Shown here: piece by piece, positions 1 through 7,976 of the stretch
Numbering within the stretch: position 1 is the stretch's first letter
How the letters are laid out: each line of letters starts with the position of its first letter
IMG/VR virus record: IMGVR_UViG_3300044695_003744
Location: 1-43,969 of that record
Reading direction: 5' to 3' (one strand)
Length of the DNA stretch: 43,969 nt
Source of the DNA: a virus
Made by a program: the position numbers and the translations under genes
Notes under the pieces: generated by a model
The model's database searches: none
What the model was told of the DNA's origin: nothing
The model's input: only the letters and a program-made list of their open reading frames with translations

Positions 1-1537
1 TCTCCAAATCGAAGGCACGTTCAGACCTTCTTTCTGTTCTATCATCAGCAGTCATTTTACCTCTTCCATGATGAGGTCCACCTCTAAGAGATCTCCACAT
101 ATGCTTCTCAGCAGACTTCACTTTTTTAGTCTTTTCTCCTTTTTTAGAATACTCAGATGCAGGTTTATTAGTTCTCTTTCTAACTAGGGCGCTATATGCT
201 GCAGATGCCTTTGGAGTTTTACCATAGGAACCTTCTGCTTCAAGAATTGCTTCAATATCTTCAACATCTAGTTCATTTACCATTAACCATTCTGCTTCTT
301 CCAGAGTTTCTACATATCCTTCTGCACAAAGAAACTCAAGAACTGTATCAAAAATTTCATAATCTTCCTTAGAAAACTCACCCATTGCTTTTTGCTTACG
401 AAGTTTCTTAGGATTCTTGGTTACTGAACCACCATGCCCTTCACCATCATATCCAGTATGACCATATTCATCAGCACCTCTGGACCAATTTCTACGAGCT
501 TGATCCATTGGACCTCTCGAACCATGTCGATTATTGCCACTTGCTAGTCGGTCCTGTCTTCTTGTGTGCTTTTCTGCTGCCTTTAGTTTTTTGGTTTTCT
601 CACCCCTTTGTGAATACTCACTTGCGGGTTTACGCATTCTACTAATAGCCAGTTTGCCCATTGCGGTTCTTGCCTTTGGAGTTTGACCGTAGGAACCTTC
701 TGCTTCCAAAATTTCTCCAATATCTTCAGAATCTAGTTCATTTGCCATAATCCACTCTGCTTCCTCTAGAGTTTCTGCGTATCCTTCTGTTTGGAGAAAC
801 TCAAGAACTGTATCAAAGATATCTACTTCCTCTTTAGTGACTGCTGCTTTTAGTTTATCAAGTTTATTCATTTCATAAGGACGCTTACCAGTTTTTTTCT
901 TGATTTTTTCAGATGCTCTTTCTTCACCCTCTTCACGACCAAGAACTCTCATTTTTTCTCTATGAGTTGCAGTTCCTTTATCCCACTTTTTATTAAGGTC
1001 TGCTCTATTTTTTTCTGCTGCTTTTCCATAAGCAAGCATTTTATTAACAGAAAGTTCATCAAGTTGTTCTACTTCCTCATTTGCCATTCTTCTTCTTCTT
1101 ACTCCAGCAGCAAGTTTTTTTGCTCTTGCTTCTTTGTCTGCAGCAGCAACAGTGTCTCTTACATTTTGAGGGGTACGAGCTTTATTTTCCCTATCAGCAG
1201 CAACACCAGTTCTTTCAATTCTTGCATTAACAACTTTGCCAGCAAGACCGGCAGAGATTTCGTCAATCTGTTCTACTTCCTCATTCTGTTGCTCTGTTGA
1301 CTTTCTTTCTGCCTTTCTTTTTGCCAGTTCTGCTCCCTTTTTTCTCTTTTCTATGGTTTTCAATTGACCAATATCCTTATTCACGACACCTTTAGCAAAA
1401 GCACCAACCATAGACTTAACATTCTTTCCGGCATATTCCTTTGCCTTTTCTGGAGTGTCTAACACTTCATCAATCTGTTCTGGAGCATAAACTTCAGAAT
1501 ATGATTCCATCAAACCGCGTAGTTCTTTGCTATCCAT
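1..1537 (-). CDS. Unknown marine-phage protein with internal duplication (3' end outside window)
   Basis: The frame is open from the ATG at 1537 to the window edge (512 codons, no stop), so the C-terminus is missing. The protein starts MDSKELRGLMESYSEVY, a type of N-terminus I associate with uncharacterised marine T4-like phage proteins. It is rich in Lys, Arg and Glu and has no membrane segment. From about residue 235 a module of roughly 155 residues occurs twice. Each copy contains FDTVLEFL..EGY.ETLEEAEW.M.NELD.EDI, then EAEGSYG.TPKA, then KPASEYS..GEKTKK. The first part resembles a short helical module repeated in many cyanophage proteins. A TATAAATA late promoter lies 22 bases upstream, so it is probably a late, possibly virion-associated protein. 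Function unknown. Confidence 0.8.
   Translation of the reverse strand, partial: MDSKELRGLMESYSEVYAPEQIDEVLDTPEKAKEYAGKNVKSMVGAFAKGVVNKDIGQLKTIEKRKKGAELAKRKAERKSTEQQNEEVEQIDEISAGLAGKVVNARIERTGVAADRENKARTPQNVRDTVAAADKEARAKKLAAGVRRRRMANEEVEQLDELSVNKMLAYGKAAEKNRADLNKKWDKGTATHREKMRVLGREEGEERASEKIKKKTGKRPYEMNKLDKLKAAVTKEEVDIFDTVLEFLQTEGYAETLEEAEWIMANELDSEDIGEILEAEGSYGQTPKARTAMGKLAISRMRKPASEYSQRGEKTKKLKAAEKHTRRQDRLASGNNRHGSRGPMDQARRNWSRGADEYGHTGYDGEGHGGSVTKNPKKLRKQKAMGEFSKEDYEIFDTVLEFLCAEGYVETLEEAEWLMVNELDVEDIEAILEAEGSYGKTPKASAAYSALVRKRTNKPASEYSKKGEKTKKVKSAEKHMWRSLRGGPHHGRGKMTADDRTERRSERAFDLE
92..830 (-). repeat. Intragenic tandem duplication, about 465-base period
   Basis: Two related stretches of the partial gene, around 92-370 and 556-830, encode the same order of motifs (VLEFL..EGY, EEAEW, EAEGSYG, KPASEYS, GEKTKK). 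The DNA is also similar, for example the shared segment aggaaccttctgcttc near 225 and again near 690. The copies differ at many codons, so the duplication is old rather than an assembly artefact. Confidence 0.7.
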
Positions 1538-1558
1538 TTTTTACAAATACTTTTTAGT

Positions 1559-1566
1559 TATTTATA
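1559..1566 (-). promoter_or_regulatory. T4-type late promoter
   Basis: Read on the minus strand the site is TATAAATA, identical to the T4 late promoter consensus recognised by gp55-RNA polymerase. It sits 22 bases before the ATG at 1537 and abuts the U-tract of the preceding terminator. Confidence 0.65.
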
Positions 1567-1589
1567 AAAAAAGGAGGGTTTCCCCTCCT
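1565..1589 (-). terminator. Rho-independent terminator after the peptidase gene
   Basis: On the minus strand the sequence is AGGAGGG-GAAA-CCCTCCT followed by a run of seven T. It is a 7-bp GC-rich stem with a GAAA tetraloop, and it begins inside the TGA stop codon of the upstream gene. The next gene's late promoter starts within the U-tract. Confidence 0.9.
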
Positions 1590-3823
1590 CATGCAACAAG
1601 TTCAATGAATTCGCCAAGAACTTTCTTATTCATTTTTTTACTCTTTAGAGACTTTGCAAATGCAGATCGGATCTGAGTTTTACTTGCATCATCAGAAACT
1701 TCAAACTCTGCATCATTAGAAAGAGCCGAACCAGAAAGTCCGAAGTATGCATGATACCCAGATTTTTTAATCGCAAAAGATTTGTTTTTCTTCCAATCAT
1801 TCGTGATTTCAATATATTCTTTATTCTCCCGACAATAACCAGAAGAATAATCTAAAGTTTCATAATAACGACGAATGAAACTATTTGCATCCCTACTTTC
1901 AAGAACACGAATACCAATGAAGTTTACATCAGTAAATCGGTCACGAAGATTGCGAAGAAGAACATCAGTAAAACTAGAAAAATCTCCTTCCAACTTATAA
2001 GTAGAACCGATTTTACGATCACGAAGAATAGTGTTCAGTCCAATAGAATTCAAACCGATATAAACCTCTTCAGTATCATAATTAAGACGACCTTTAAACT
2101 CTTTATGAAACTTTAGAGGAGAAGCTTCACCATCAGTCAAAACAACGCATTGAACTTTTTGAAGTTTGTTTTCTCGTTGGAATTTAGGAAGAATATGGTG
2201 AAGGGCCACCAATGATTCATTCAAAGGAGTACCAGAAAGAGAAAGTCGATGTGGATGAGTATACTCGGGTGCATCATTATAATTGTACCTAAATTGTTTT
2301 GCCAACCTAAAGATATTAATCATCTGTTCTTCGAGAACACGATTGTTGACTTTACTGGTAAACAAATTCATGAGTGAGAAAGTTTCATCCACATAAATCA
2401 ATCCGTGTTTCTTTTTATAATGGGGTTCCATAGATTTTGGACGACAATTCTCATCGTAATCATAACGACGCCACTCATTAGTGAAAGCATAAACCTCAAA
2501 GGGAATCGTAACTTTCTTACAAAACCACATCAGATTGTAAAGTTGTTTAAGAGTATCAACCATCACATTCGACATAGAACCGGACCAGTCCAGAATAAAG
2601 ACTAGGCCATGATTCTTACCATTTGCAAGAGTGGTGACTTTCTTGAAAAGGTCTTCATTGTATTTGTAAGTATGAAGTTTGGAACAGTCTAGAACACCAG
2701 TACGAGCAGTAGTTGCACGAGCATAGGAATCTGCTGCCTTACGACATTCAAACTCTTTCACCAAATAGTTAACTTCCTTCTGTGCAGAACGTTTGAACTC
2801 CCTATAATCTTTGTCTACTTTACCGAAAAGATGTTCTTTAGGGTTATCATAACCGGAATATTTTGCAATAGTTTTATCCCACCAATCGTTAATTTCTTCA
2901 TGAACCTCAGAGTTTGATCCAATCACTGTATTAAGATTCAGTTTAGGAAGTTCCAAATAAATGTTTTCGGATCCATTCATGTTCACAAGATCACGAAGAG
3001 CTTCCTCCAAGTTATCTGCAGTTTTAACTTCAGGTTCAGAAGTTTCGCCACCAAGATTAGAACTCTTATCAGTAGGAAGATTTGATTTATCCTCCGATTG
3101 ACCATCAGAGGACGCCTGGCCACCTTCTCCAGAGGTTTCAAGATCATCCTCCCCAGATGGAGTTTGTTCCTCTTGAGGCGCACTTTCCGACCCACTACCG
3201 GGGGTAGATTCAAGACTATCAAAAGAATCAATCTTAGTCTGTTCTTGATCTTTCCTCTTACAATATTCGTAAAGTTTTACCGCAGCTGCAATAGCATCAT
3301 CAAAAGTTTCTGCATCTGCAACCATATTCAGGATCTCAGTTTCTTCACCCCTTTCAATAGGAATCTGAGTAAATCCACCAATCTTAAACCACAGATTTAC
3401 ACGGTCTGCAAGATTATAAGTGGAAACATCATCATCCTTGATTTGGAAAAAATCATCCTCATGAAGTTCTTTATAACCCGCAAAGAACGATTTGTTCAAT
3501 CCCGCATAACGACGCTTCATCATTTTTTCAATACGAGCGTCCTCAGTGACATTCACGAATTGTTGGGGAATAGTAAACTTCTTACTCCAATCCTCATTGG
3601 GAGTATATAGAGCATGACCAACTTCATGACCAACAAGCATGTCATACACTGCGTTGGAAGCTTTCTCCCACATCGGCAGAGTCAAGACACGGGTATCGAC
3701 ATTAAAACATGCCGTAGGAACCTGTTTATGTTCTACAACAAGATCTTCAGTTGCGAGTAGACGGGCAAGTTGACCCTTGACTTCGTGATTAACAGGCATG
3801 GACTTTGTTTCGTATGTAGTCAT
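1589..3823 (-). CDS. VWA-domain zinc metallopeptidase-like protein (CobT-like, 'peptidase' of cyanophages)
   Basis: A protein of 744 residues. Near residues 66-70 is HEVGH, an HExxH zinc-protease motif, followed by NVTEDARIE, which could supply a further Glu ligand. Residues about 190-280 are acidic and low-complexity (Ser, Glu, Gly, Pro). Near 410 begins a von Willebrand A domain with the MIDAS motif DWSGSMS. This architecture resembles the CobT half of cobaltochelatase-like pairs. In T4-like cyanophages a similar protein is encoded near CobS, a MoxR-type AAA ATPase, which would be its expected partner. Cobalt insertion itself is unproven; a chaperone-like role is equally possible. I chose the start at 3823 (MTTYETKS). 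An in-frame ATG at 3844 is also possible but lies in a hairpin (GAACCGC/GCGGTTT) and would overlap the upstream small ORF more. Confidence 0.88.
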   Translation of the reverse strand: MTTYETKSMPVNHEVKGQLARLLATEDLVVEHKQVPTACFNVDTRVLTLPMWEKASNAVYDMLVGHEVGHALYTPNEDWSKKFTIPQQFVNVTEDARIEKMMKRRYAGLNKSFFAGYKELHEDDFFQIKDDDVSTYNLADRVNLWFKIGGFTQIPIERGEETEILNMVADAETFDDAIAAAVKLYEYCKRKDQEQTKIDSFDSLESTPGSGSESAPQEEQTPSGEDDLETSGEGGQASSDGQSEDKSNLPTDKSSNLGGETSEPEVKTADNLEEALRDLVNMNGSENIYLELPKLNLNTVIGSNSEVHEEINDWWDKTIAKYSGYDNPKEHLFGKVDKDYREFKRSAQKEVNYLVKEFECRKAADSYARATTARTGVLDCSKLHTYKYNEDLFKKVTTLANGKNHGLVFILDWSGSMSNVMVDTLKQLYNLMWFCKKVTIPFEVYAFTNEWRRYDYDENCRPKSMEPHYKKKHGLIYVDETFSLMNLFTSKVNNRVLEEQMINIFRLAKQFRYNYNDAPEYTHPHRLSLSGTPLNESLVALHHILPKFQRENKLQKVQCVVLTDGEASPLKFHKEFKGRLNYDTEEVYIGLNSIGLNTILRDRKIGSTYKLEGDFSSFTDVLLRNLRDRFTDVNFIGIRVLESRDANSFIRRYYETLDYSSGYCRENKEYIEITNDWKKNKSFAIKKSGYHAYFGLSGSALSNDAEFEVSDDASKTQIRSAFAKSLKSKKMNKKVLGEFIELVA

Positions 3824-3968
3824 AATACGACGAAACCGCCCCATTGGAGCGGTTCATGTGACGCTTTTTGAACTGGGCCAGTCGTGCTTTTGCCTGGCGC
3901 AGTGCTTGCGGTTTGAGTTTTCGTTTCTGGGGTTTCCCAGAGTTGTGTTGCCAGTTTGGTGTGGTCAT
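3789..3968 (-). CDS. Small basic protein (59 aa), translationally coupled to gp46
   Basis: An ORF of 59 codons begins with an ATG at 3968 that overlaps the gp46 stop codon as ATGA, the usual coupling signal in this genome. It starts MTTPNWQHNSGK and continues with a strongly basic helical stretch (KPQKRKLKPQALRQAKARLAQ, then FKKRHM). It ends in the reading frame opposite the N-terminus of the peptidase gene, overlapping it by 35 bases. The basic composition would suit a nucleic-acid-binding accessory protein, but I recognise no family. Support is the tight coupling and gene-like composition; it is short enough that chance cannot be excluded. Confidence 0.6.
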   Translation of the reverse strand: MTTPNWQHNSGKPQKRKLKPQALRQAKARLAQFKKRHMNRSNGAVSSYYDYIRNKVHAC

Positions 3969-5683
3969 GACACTAGTTTACTGAATCCTTTTACTTTATC
4001 GAATTTCATCACCTTGTCAAATTTATCCATGAGATCGTCGGTCTTATGCGAGATTACGAACACATGAGCATCTTGAATTACATACCGAATAATATTTGTG
4101 AAGAAATCTGTTCCTGCACCATCCAAAGAACTATCAAAAATTTCGTCTAAGATGAGAAGATTTGTACTAGCCGAATTTCTGAGTTTGGCAATGTCCCGCC
4201 AGGTAAACAAAAGAGAAAGGTCAATACGCATCTTCTCACCTTCACTAAACGATTCATAACTAAAATCTTCGTGAACCGGTGACTTGATAACCTCCTTAAA
4301 CTCTTCATCCAGTGTGAAATTGATGTAAAAGTCCATCATCTGTAGATACTTGTTTATCTGCTGATTCATAAGAGGCAGATATTTTTTGATGATCTTTGAC
4401 TTTACTCCACCATCTTTCATCAATGAATGAGCGAACTCGTAATAATTAACCTGTTCCTTTTCTGCAGATCTTTCTTTTTCTAATGTTTCAAGATCTTTTA
4501 TTAAGTTTTCAAGGGCTTGACGCTCAGAATTTCGGTTTTGAATTTGTTCGGTAATTTCTTGAATTTCATGTCCAAGATTTCTGATTTGTTTGTTAAGCCC
4601 AGTAATTTTAACATTGTTGTGGGAAATGTCATTGTTGAGTCTATTAATCTCCGTAGAATAAGATAAAAATTGTTTGTCTTTTTCTTGTTCTACATTGATT
4701 GCATCCTCCAACTCTTGGTATCCGTCATTGAGTTCTTTGGATTTCTCCTCTATATCGGCAATCTTATTTAAGCGAAATTCATTTTCAATGCTTTGAGTGC
4801 ATGTAGGGCAAACCGAATTTTCTTGAAAAAACCTATGATCGGATACTAAAGTTTGAATCTTTTGTTCAAGTTTTGCTTTGATAGTACTAAGTTTCTTCAG
4901 AGTTGAGTTGGTATTGTTTAATTCTTCTAATTTTGGTTGAAGATCTTTTTGAATCTTTGCAATTAAAGTCTCATTTTCATCATTTAACTCAACGATTTCA
5001 TTATCTAAAGATTTGGCCTGATCTTCTTTCTTTTCAATTCTCTCTTTACCACTCTTGTCAAGATCTTTGATGAAGTTTTCCTGCATATCAATCTTATCTT
5101 CAATCATATCTTTCTTGATTGAATATTCACGAATGAGTTCATTTGTTTTACGCATTCTATCCTTCAAGAGATTATTCATCGTAGAAAAAATCTTGATGTC
5201 TAAAAGATCTTCGACAATCTCTCTACGATTGGAAGAAGTCAACTGCATAAATGGGACAAAAGTGGCAGATCCCAAAATTACTGTTTGAGTAAAAGATTTA
5301 TAATTGAGTTTTAAAATACCCTCTTCCAATTTCTTTTGTTGATCCTGAGCTGCGGAATCCTGATCCTGTACCTTTCCGTCAATCCAGATCTCAAATATAT
5401 TTGGTTTAATACCTCTGACAACTTTATATTCCTTATTTCCGATAGAGAACTCGATTTCAACAAGACAGTCTTTTTCATTGACTGCATTAATGAGTTGTGG
5501 TTTATTGATCTTTCGGAATGGTTTATTATACAACACAAAAGTAAGAGCATCCAAAATGGTACTCTTACCAGAACCATTGGTTCCTACAATCAAATTTGTT
5601 TGAGCGTCTTGAAAGTTTACTTCAGTAAACTGATTTCCAGTAGAAAGAAAATTACGCCACTTAATCGTTTTGAACAAAATCAT
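3965..5683 (-). CDS. 46: gp46-like recombination endonuclease subunit (SbcC/Rad50 family)
   Basis: A protein of 572 residues, about the size of T4 gp46 (560). Walker A is GTNGSGKST at residues 34-42. Long coiled-coil arms are separated by a CPTC zinc hook near residue 291. The C-terminal head carries ESFSEGEKMR (ABC signature) and the Walker B motif LLILDEIFD near 514. With gp47 it forms the ATP-dependent nuclease that resects DNA ends for recombination-dependent replication and for host DNA breakdown. Its ATG overlaps the end of the upstream DUF3110-like gene by 23 bases. gp47 lies one gene further upstream in the same operon. Confidence 0.96.
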   Translation of the reverse strand: MILFKTIKWRNFLSTGNQFTEVNFQDAQTNLIVGTNGSGKSTILDALTFVLYNKPFRKINKPQLINAVNEKDCLVEIEFSIGNKEYKVVRGIKPNIFEIWIDGKVQDQDSAAQDQQKKLEEGILKLNYKSFTQTVILGSATFVPFMQLTSSNRREIVEDLLDIKIFSTMNNLLKDRMRKTNELIREYSIKKDMIEDKIDMQENFIKDLDKSGKERIEKKEDQAKSLDNEIVELNDENETLIAKIQKDLQPKLEELNNTNSTLKKLSTIKAKLEQKIQTLVSDHRFFQENSVCPTCTQSIENEFRLNKIADIEEKSKELNDGYQELEDAINVEQEKDKQFLSYSTEINRLNNDISHNNVKITGLNKQIRNLGHEIQEITEQIQNRNSERQALENLIKDLETLEKERSAEKEQVNYYEFAHSLMKDGGVKSKIIKKYLPLMNQQINKYLQMMDFYINFTLDEEFKEVIKSPVHEDFSYESFSEGEKMRIDLSLLFTWRDIAKLRNSASTNLLILDEIFDSSLDGAGTDFFTNIIRYVIQDAHVFVISHKTDDLMDKFDKVMKFDKVKGFSKLVS

Positions 5684-5936
5684 ATTTTCTGGGAGGAATC
5701 ACAAAGTCATCGGGAGTTATAATAGCGTATTTGTAATTATACTGGTGACACGCTTTTATTGCAAGTTCTGGATCTATTTCAACAACTTCCATTTCAGGAT
5801 GATCATCGGCTTCTAAAAGACCTGCAAATCTTTCTGCGTCATCTTCATCTTGAAAAAAGTACAAGGTCCTTTCGCCATGATCGTCCGCTACCGCATAAGC
5901 GCCGTCTTCGTCTCCATATGGCGTAATCATGTACAT
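5661..5936 (-). CDS. DUF3110-like small acidic protein
   Basis: A protein of 91 residues starting MYMITPYGDEDGAY. I used the ATG at 5936, two bases after the gp47 stop; the frame extends to a TTG at 5954 but that adds only six residues inside gp47. The sequence has YFFQDEDDAERFAGLLEAD, then VVEIDPELAIKACHQ and DDFVIPP. This pattern resembles the DUF3110 family of cyanobacteria, plants and cyanophages. The biochemical role of that family is unknown to me. Its position between the two subunits of the gp46/47 nuclease is typical of marine T4-like phages and suggests co-expression in early or middle infection. Confidence 0.75.
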   Translation of the reverse strand: MYMITPYGDEDGAYAVADDHGERTLYFFQDEDDAERFAGLLEADDHPEMEVVEIDPELAIKACHQYNYKYAIITPDDFVIPPRKYDFVQND

Positions 5937-5938
5937 AC

Positions 5939-6985
5939 TTATTCTATTTCGCAAGCTTCTTGATAGACTTCTCGCAAAAGTTTTTTGACCTTTTCTTTAT
6001 CTAGATCAAAATCAGAGTCTTCAACATATTTATTTAAAATAGTGATTGTGTCCTCTATTTTTTCTTGGTCAAAATCTACATCATCGTCATTAACTTCAAA
6101 GTTTTCAACAATTTTAATATCTACAACTCCGGTCTTATAGATCTTATCTACAAACTTTTCGAAAAGAAGTTGGTCGGATTTTTTACGAACAATGATTTTT
6201 ACAATTTTATCTTTACAAGAAGTTGTGTTGAATAAATTTGGATTTTGATCTTCATAATAAATCCTCTCAAACATGTTATGAGGATTTTGAACAAACTCTA
6301 ACTCAAAACTTTCTGTGTCAAAAAAGTTAAATCCTCTTTTATCATCAACGTCATTCCAATAAAGTTGATAAGGATTGCCAAGGTAAAAAATCTTTCCATT
6401 GTTTGAACGGGTGTGATAATGTCCAGAACATACCATTCTAAACTTATCAAAAACATTCACTTCCATTCCATGTTGTTGGATATTACCAGGATAAACACTA
6501 AATCCCTGGAGTTCAAGATGACCAAAAACCGTTTTTGATTTAGTTTTGGAAAGTTTCTCTAAAGTCTCTTCACGATTCTCAGGAGAGATCCAGGGAATCA
6601 TAAATGTTTTTAATCCAGCAACTTCATATTCACCTGGGCTGGAAATGGGGACAATGTTATCATACTCTCTTAACAGGGACTCAATAGAGTTGACTTCATT
6701 GGTATTTTTATAGTATGCATCATGATTACCTACAATTTGGTATACGGTGATACCAAGATCTCGAAATTTATCATAAACATTTTCTTTTGCCCAGTTCAGA
6801 CACCAGAAATCAATAGATTTACGACTATCAAATGCATCACCTAAGTGAATACAATGTTTGATATTTCTCTTTTCCAATTCAGGAAAAAAGACATCTTCGT
6901 AAAACTTTTTAAAATAATCATGAAAGGTTTTACTACCTTTTCTAGCACCATAATGGGTATCAGTTATACAAGCAACTAAAGTCAT
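5939..6985 (-). CDS. 47: gp47-like recombination endonuclease subunit (SbcD/Mre11 family)
   Basis: A protein of 348 residues (T4 gp47 is 339). It carries the calcineurin-like phosphoesterase motifs in order: DTH at 9-11, GDAFD at 49-53, GNHD at 86-89, then GHLE and GHYHTR. These residues bind two metal ions in Mre11-type nucleases. It acts with gp46 in DNA end processing for recombination and replication. The ATG overlaps the gp55 stop codon by four bases, so the two are coupled. The C-terminal third is acidic and less conserved. Confidence 0.96.
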   Translation of the reverse strand: MTLVACITDTHYGARKGSKTFHDYFKKFYEDVFFPELEKRNIKHCIHLGDAFDSRKSIDFWCLNWAKENVYDKFRDLGITVYQIVGNHDAYYKNTNEVNSIESLLREYDNIVPISSPGEYEVAGLKTFMIPWISPENREETLEKLSKTKSKTVFGHLELQGFSVYPGNIQQHGMEVNVFDKFRMVCSGHYHTRSNNGKIFYLGNPYQLYWNDVDDKRGFNFFDTESFELEFVQNPHNMFERIYYEDQNPNLFNTTSCKDKIVKIIVRKKSDQLLFEKFVDKIYKTGVVDIKIVENFEVNDDDVDFDQEKIEDTITILNKYVEDSDFDLDKEKVKKLLREVYQEACEIE

Positions 6986-7461
6986 TGATACATCTTTGTT
7001 TGAATTGCATCTTTAATACTATTATACTCTGCGGCATCAATTCCGTCACCATCAACAGTAAACACTTCATCATATCCTGACCGTTCAATGATTTTGGAAC
7101 GAATCTCCATTTGTTTCTTTTCTTTTTGAATTCTTCTCAGAAATGCATAGTGAATAATCTGAGTAAAATAAGCAAAAGGATTTGAAGATTTTTCTGGATT
7201 AAAATTGTGAATATACTGCACACAATTCTCAATACCGTCACAGATCATGTCCTCACGGAACATGTAGTTGACAAAGTTTGGTTTGTAAGATAGGTGTGTA
7301 GCAATCTTAAGGAAACATTCTCCCAGATAGTTGGTAATACGAGGTTTAGGATCACCCTTTTCTGCAGCTACCTTCACCTTCATTTTATACTCACATATCG
7401 CTTCAAGGAATTCTTTATTGTTTACATAATGTTCGGATCTTTTTCTTTTTGGTGCCAGCAT
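6982..7461 (-). CDS. 55: gp55-like late sigma factor
   Basis: A protein of 159 residues starting MLAPKRKRSEHYVNN. The segment FREDMICDGIENCVQYIHNF followed by NPFAYFTQIIHYAFLRRIQKEKKQ matches sigma region 2 as seen in T4 gp55 and other small phage sigma factors. It directs host RNA polymerase to the TATAAATA-type late promoters found throughout this window. I chose the ATG at 7461. The frame reaches back to a TTG at 7521, but that TTG is the -35 box of the promoter upstream, so the longer version cannot be made from that transcript. Confidence 0.93.
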   Translation of the reverse strand: MLAPKRKRSEHYVNNKEFLEAICEYKMKVKVAAEKGDPKPRITNYLGECFLKIATHLSYKPNFVNYMFREDMICDGIENCVQYIHNFNPEKSSNPFAYFTQIIHYAFLRRIQKEKKQMEIRSKIIERSGYDEVFTVDGDGIDAAEYNSIKDAIQTKMYQ

Positions 7462-7492
7462 TTCATGAGTCCTGCTATTATTAGATGTTCTT

Positions 7493-7521
7493 ATTATAAC
7501 AGAATATTCGGCTATTGACAA
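7493..7521 (-). promoter_or_regulatory. Sigma70-type promoter for the gp55-gp47-gp46 operon
   Basis: On the minus strand TTGTCA (fwd 7516-7521) and TATAAT (fwd 7493-7498) are separated by exactly 17 bases. The -10 box is perfect and the -35 differs at one base. It would start transcription about 25 bases before the gp55 ATG at 7461, consistent with early or middle expression by unmodified host polymerase. Confidence 0.8.
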
Positions 7522-7565
7522 TACCCCATAAAAGTTGGTACAATTACTCTGTGGAGTTTCAAAGA

Positions 7566-7976
7566 TTAGCTTTCTTTAATATCTGATTGGCCTCTATAAA
7601 GTTTCTCAAGTCTTTTCCTTGCTTCAGATACTGATGAGAGATATCCCATCTCTTCTGTTAATGGATTTTTTGAGTTTTTATTCTGTTGTTGTTTTATAAA
7701 TTTGTGATACATTTCAATAGTTTCTACATCACGAACTTCACTGATGGTGAGAACTTTATCCATATCCAGTAAAAATGTATCATCATCTGCAAATTTAAGC
7801 CAAGGATCTATCTTATATCCTTGCATACCAATTTGTTTCATAACAATAACTTCTATAGTAACTGGGTTATTCAATATTAACATTGTCTTTTCATCCTCTT
7901 CAGATGGACAAACAATTGAAAATATCTCTTCTCCAGAAATTAATTTAATAACTGCATAGAAATCTTCTTCCATCAT
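7566..7976 (-). CDS. Conserved small phage protein, possibly Sm-like
   Basis: A protein of 136 residues. It begins MMEEDFYAVIKLISGEEIFS and continues with alternating beta-strand-like segments (TMLILNNPVTIEVI, then the DDTFLLDMDKVLTIS region), followed by a charged helical tail. The first 90 residues have the spacing of the short beta-barrel proteins annotated as Sm-like in T4-like cyanophages, but this is resemblance only. It overlaps the uvsW stop by four bases and ends just before the gp55 promoter, so it is the last gene of the uvsY-uvsW transcript. Function unknown. Confidence 0.75.
   Translation of the reverse strand: MMEEDFYAVIKLISGEEIFSIVCPSEEDEKTMLILNNPVTIEVIVMKQIGMQGYKIDPWLKFADDDTFLLDMDKVLTISEVRDVETIEMYHKFIKQQQNKNSKNPLTEEMGYLSSVSEARKRLEKLYRGQSDIKES

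Noticed and set aside
962-1300. Plus-strand ORF of 112 codons, Cys/Ser/Phe-rich
   Set aside because: Antisense to the open minus-strand gene at 1-1537. Its composition is the shadow of Lys/Glu/Ala codons, and it lacks a ribosome site.
3098-3610. Plus-strand ORF of 170 codons
   Set aside because: Antisense to the well-supported VWA/HExxH gene; no recognisable protein features.
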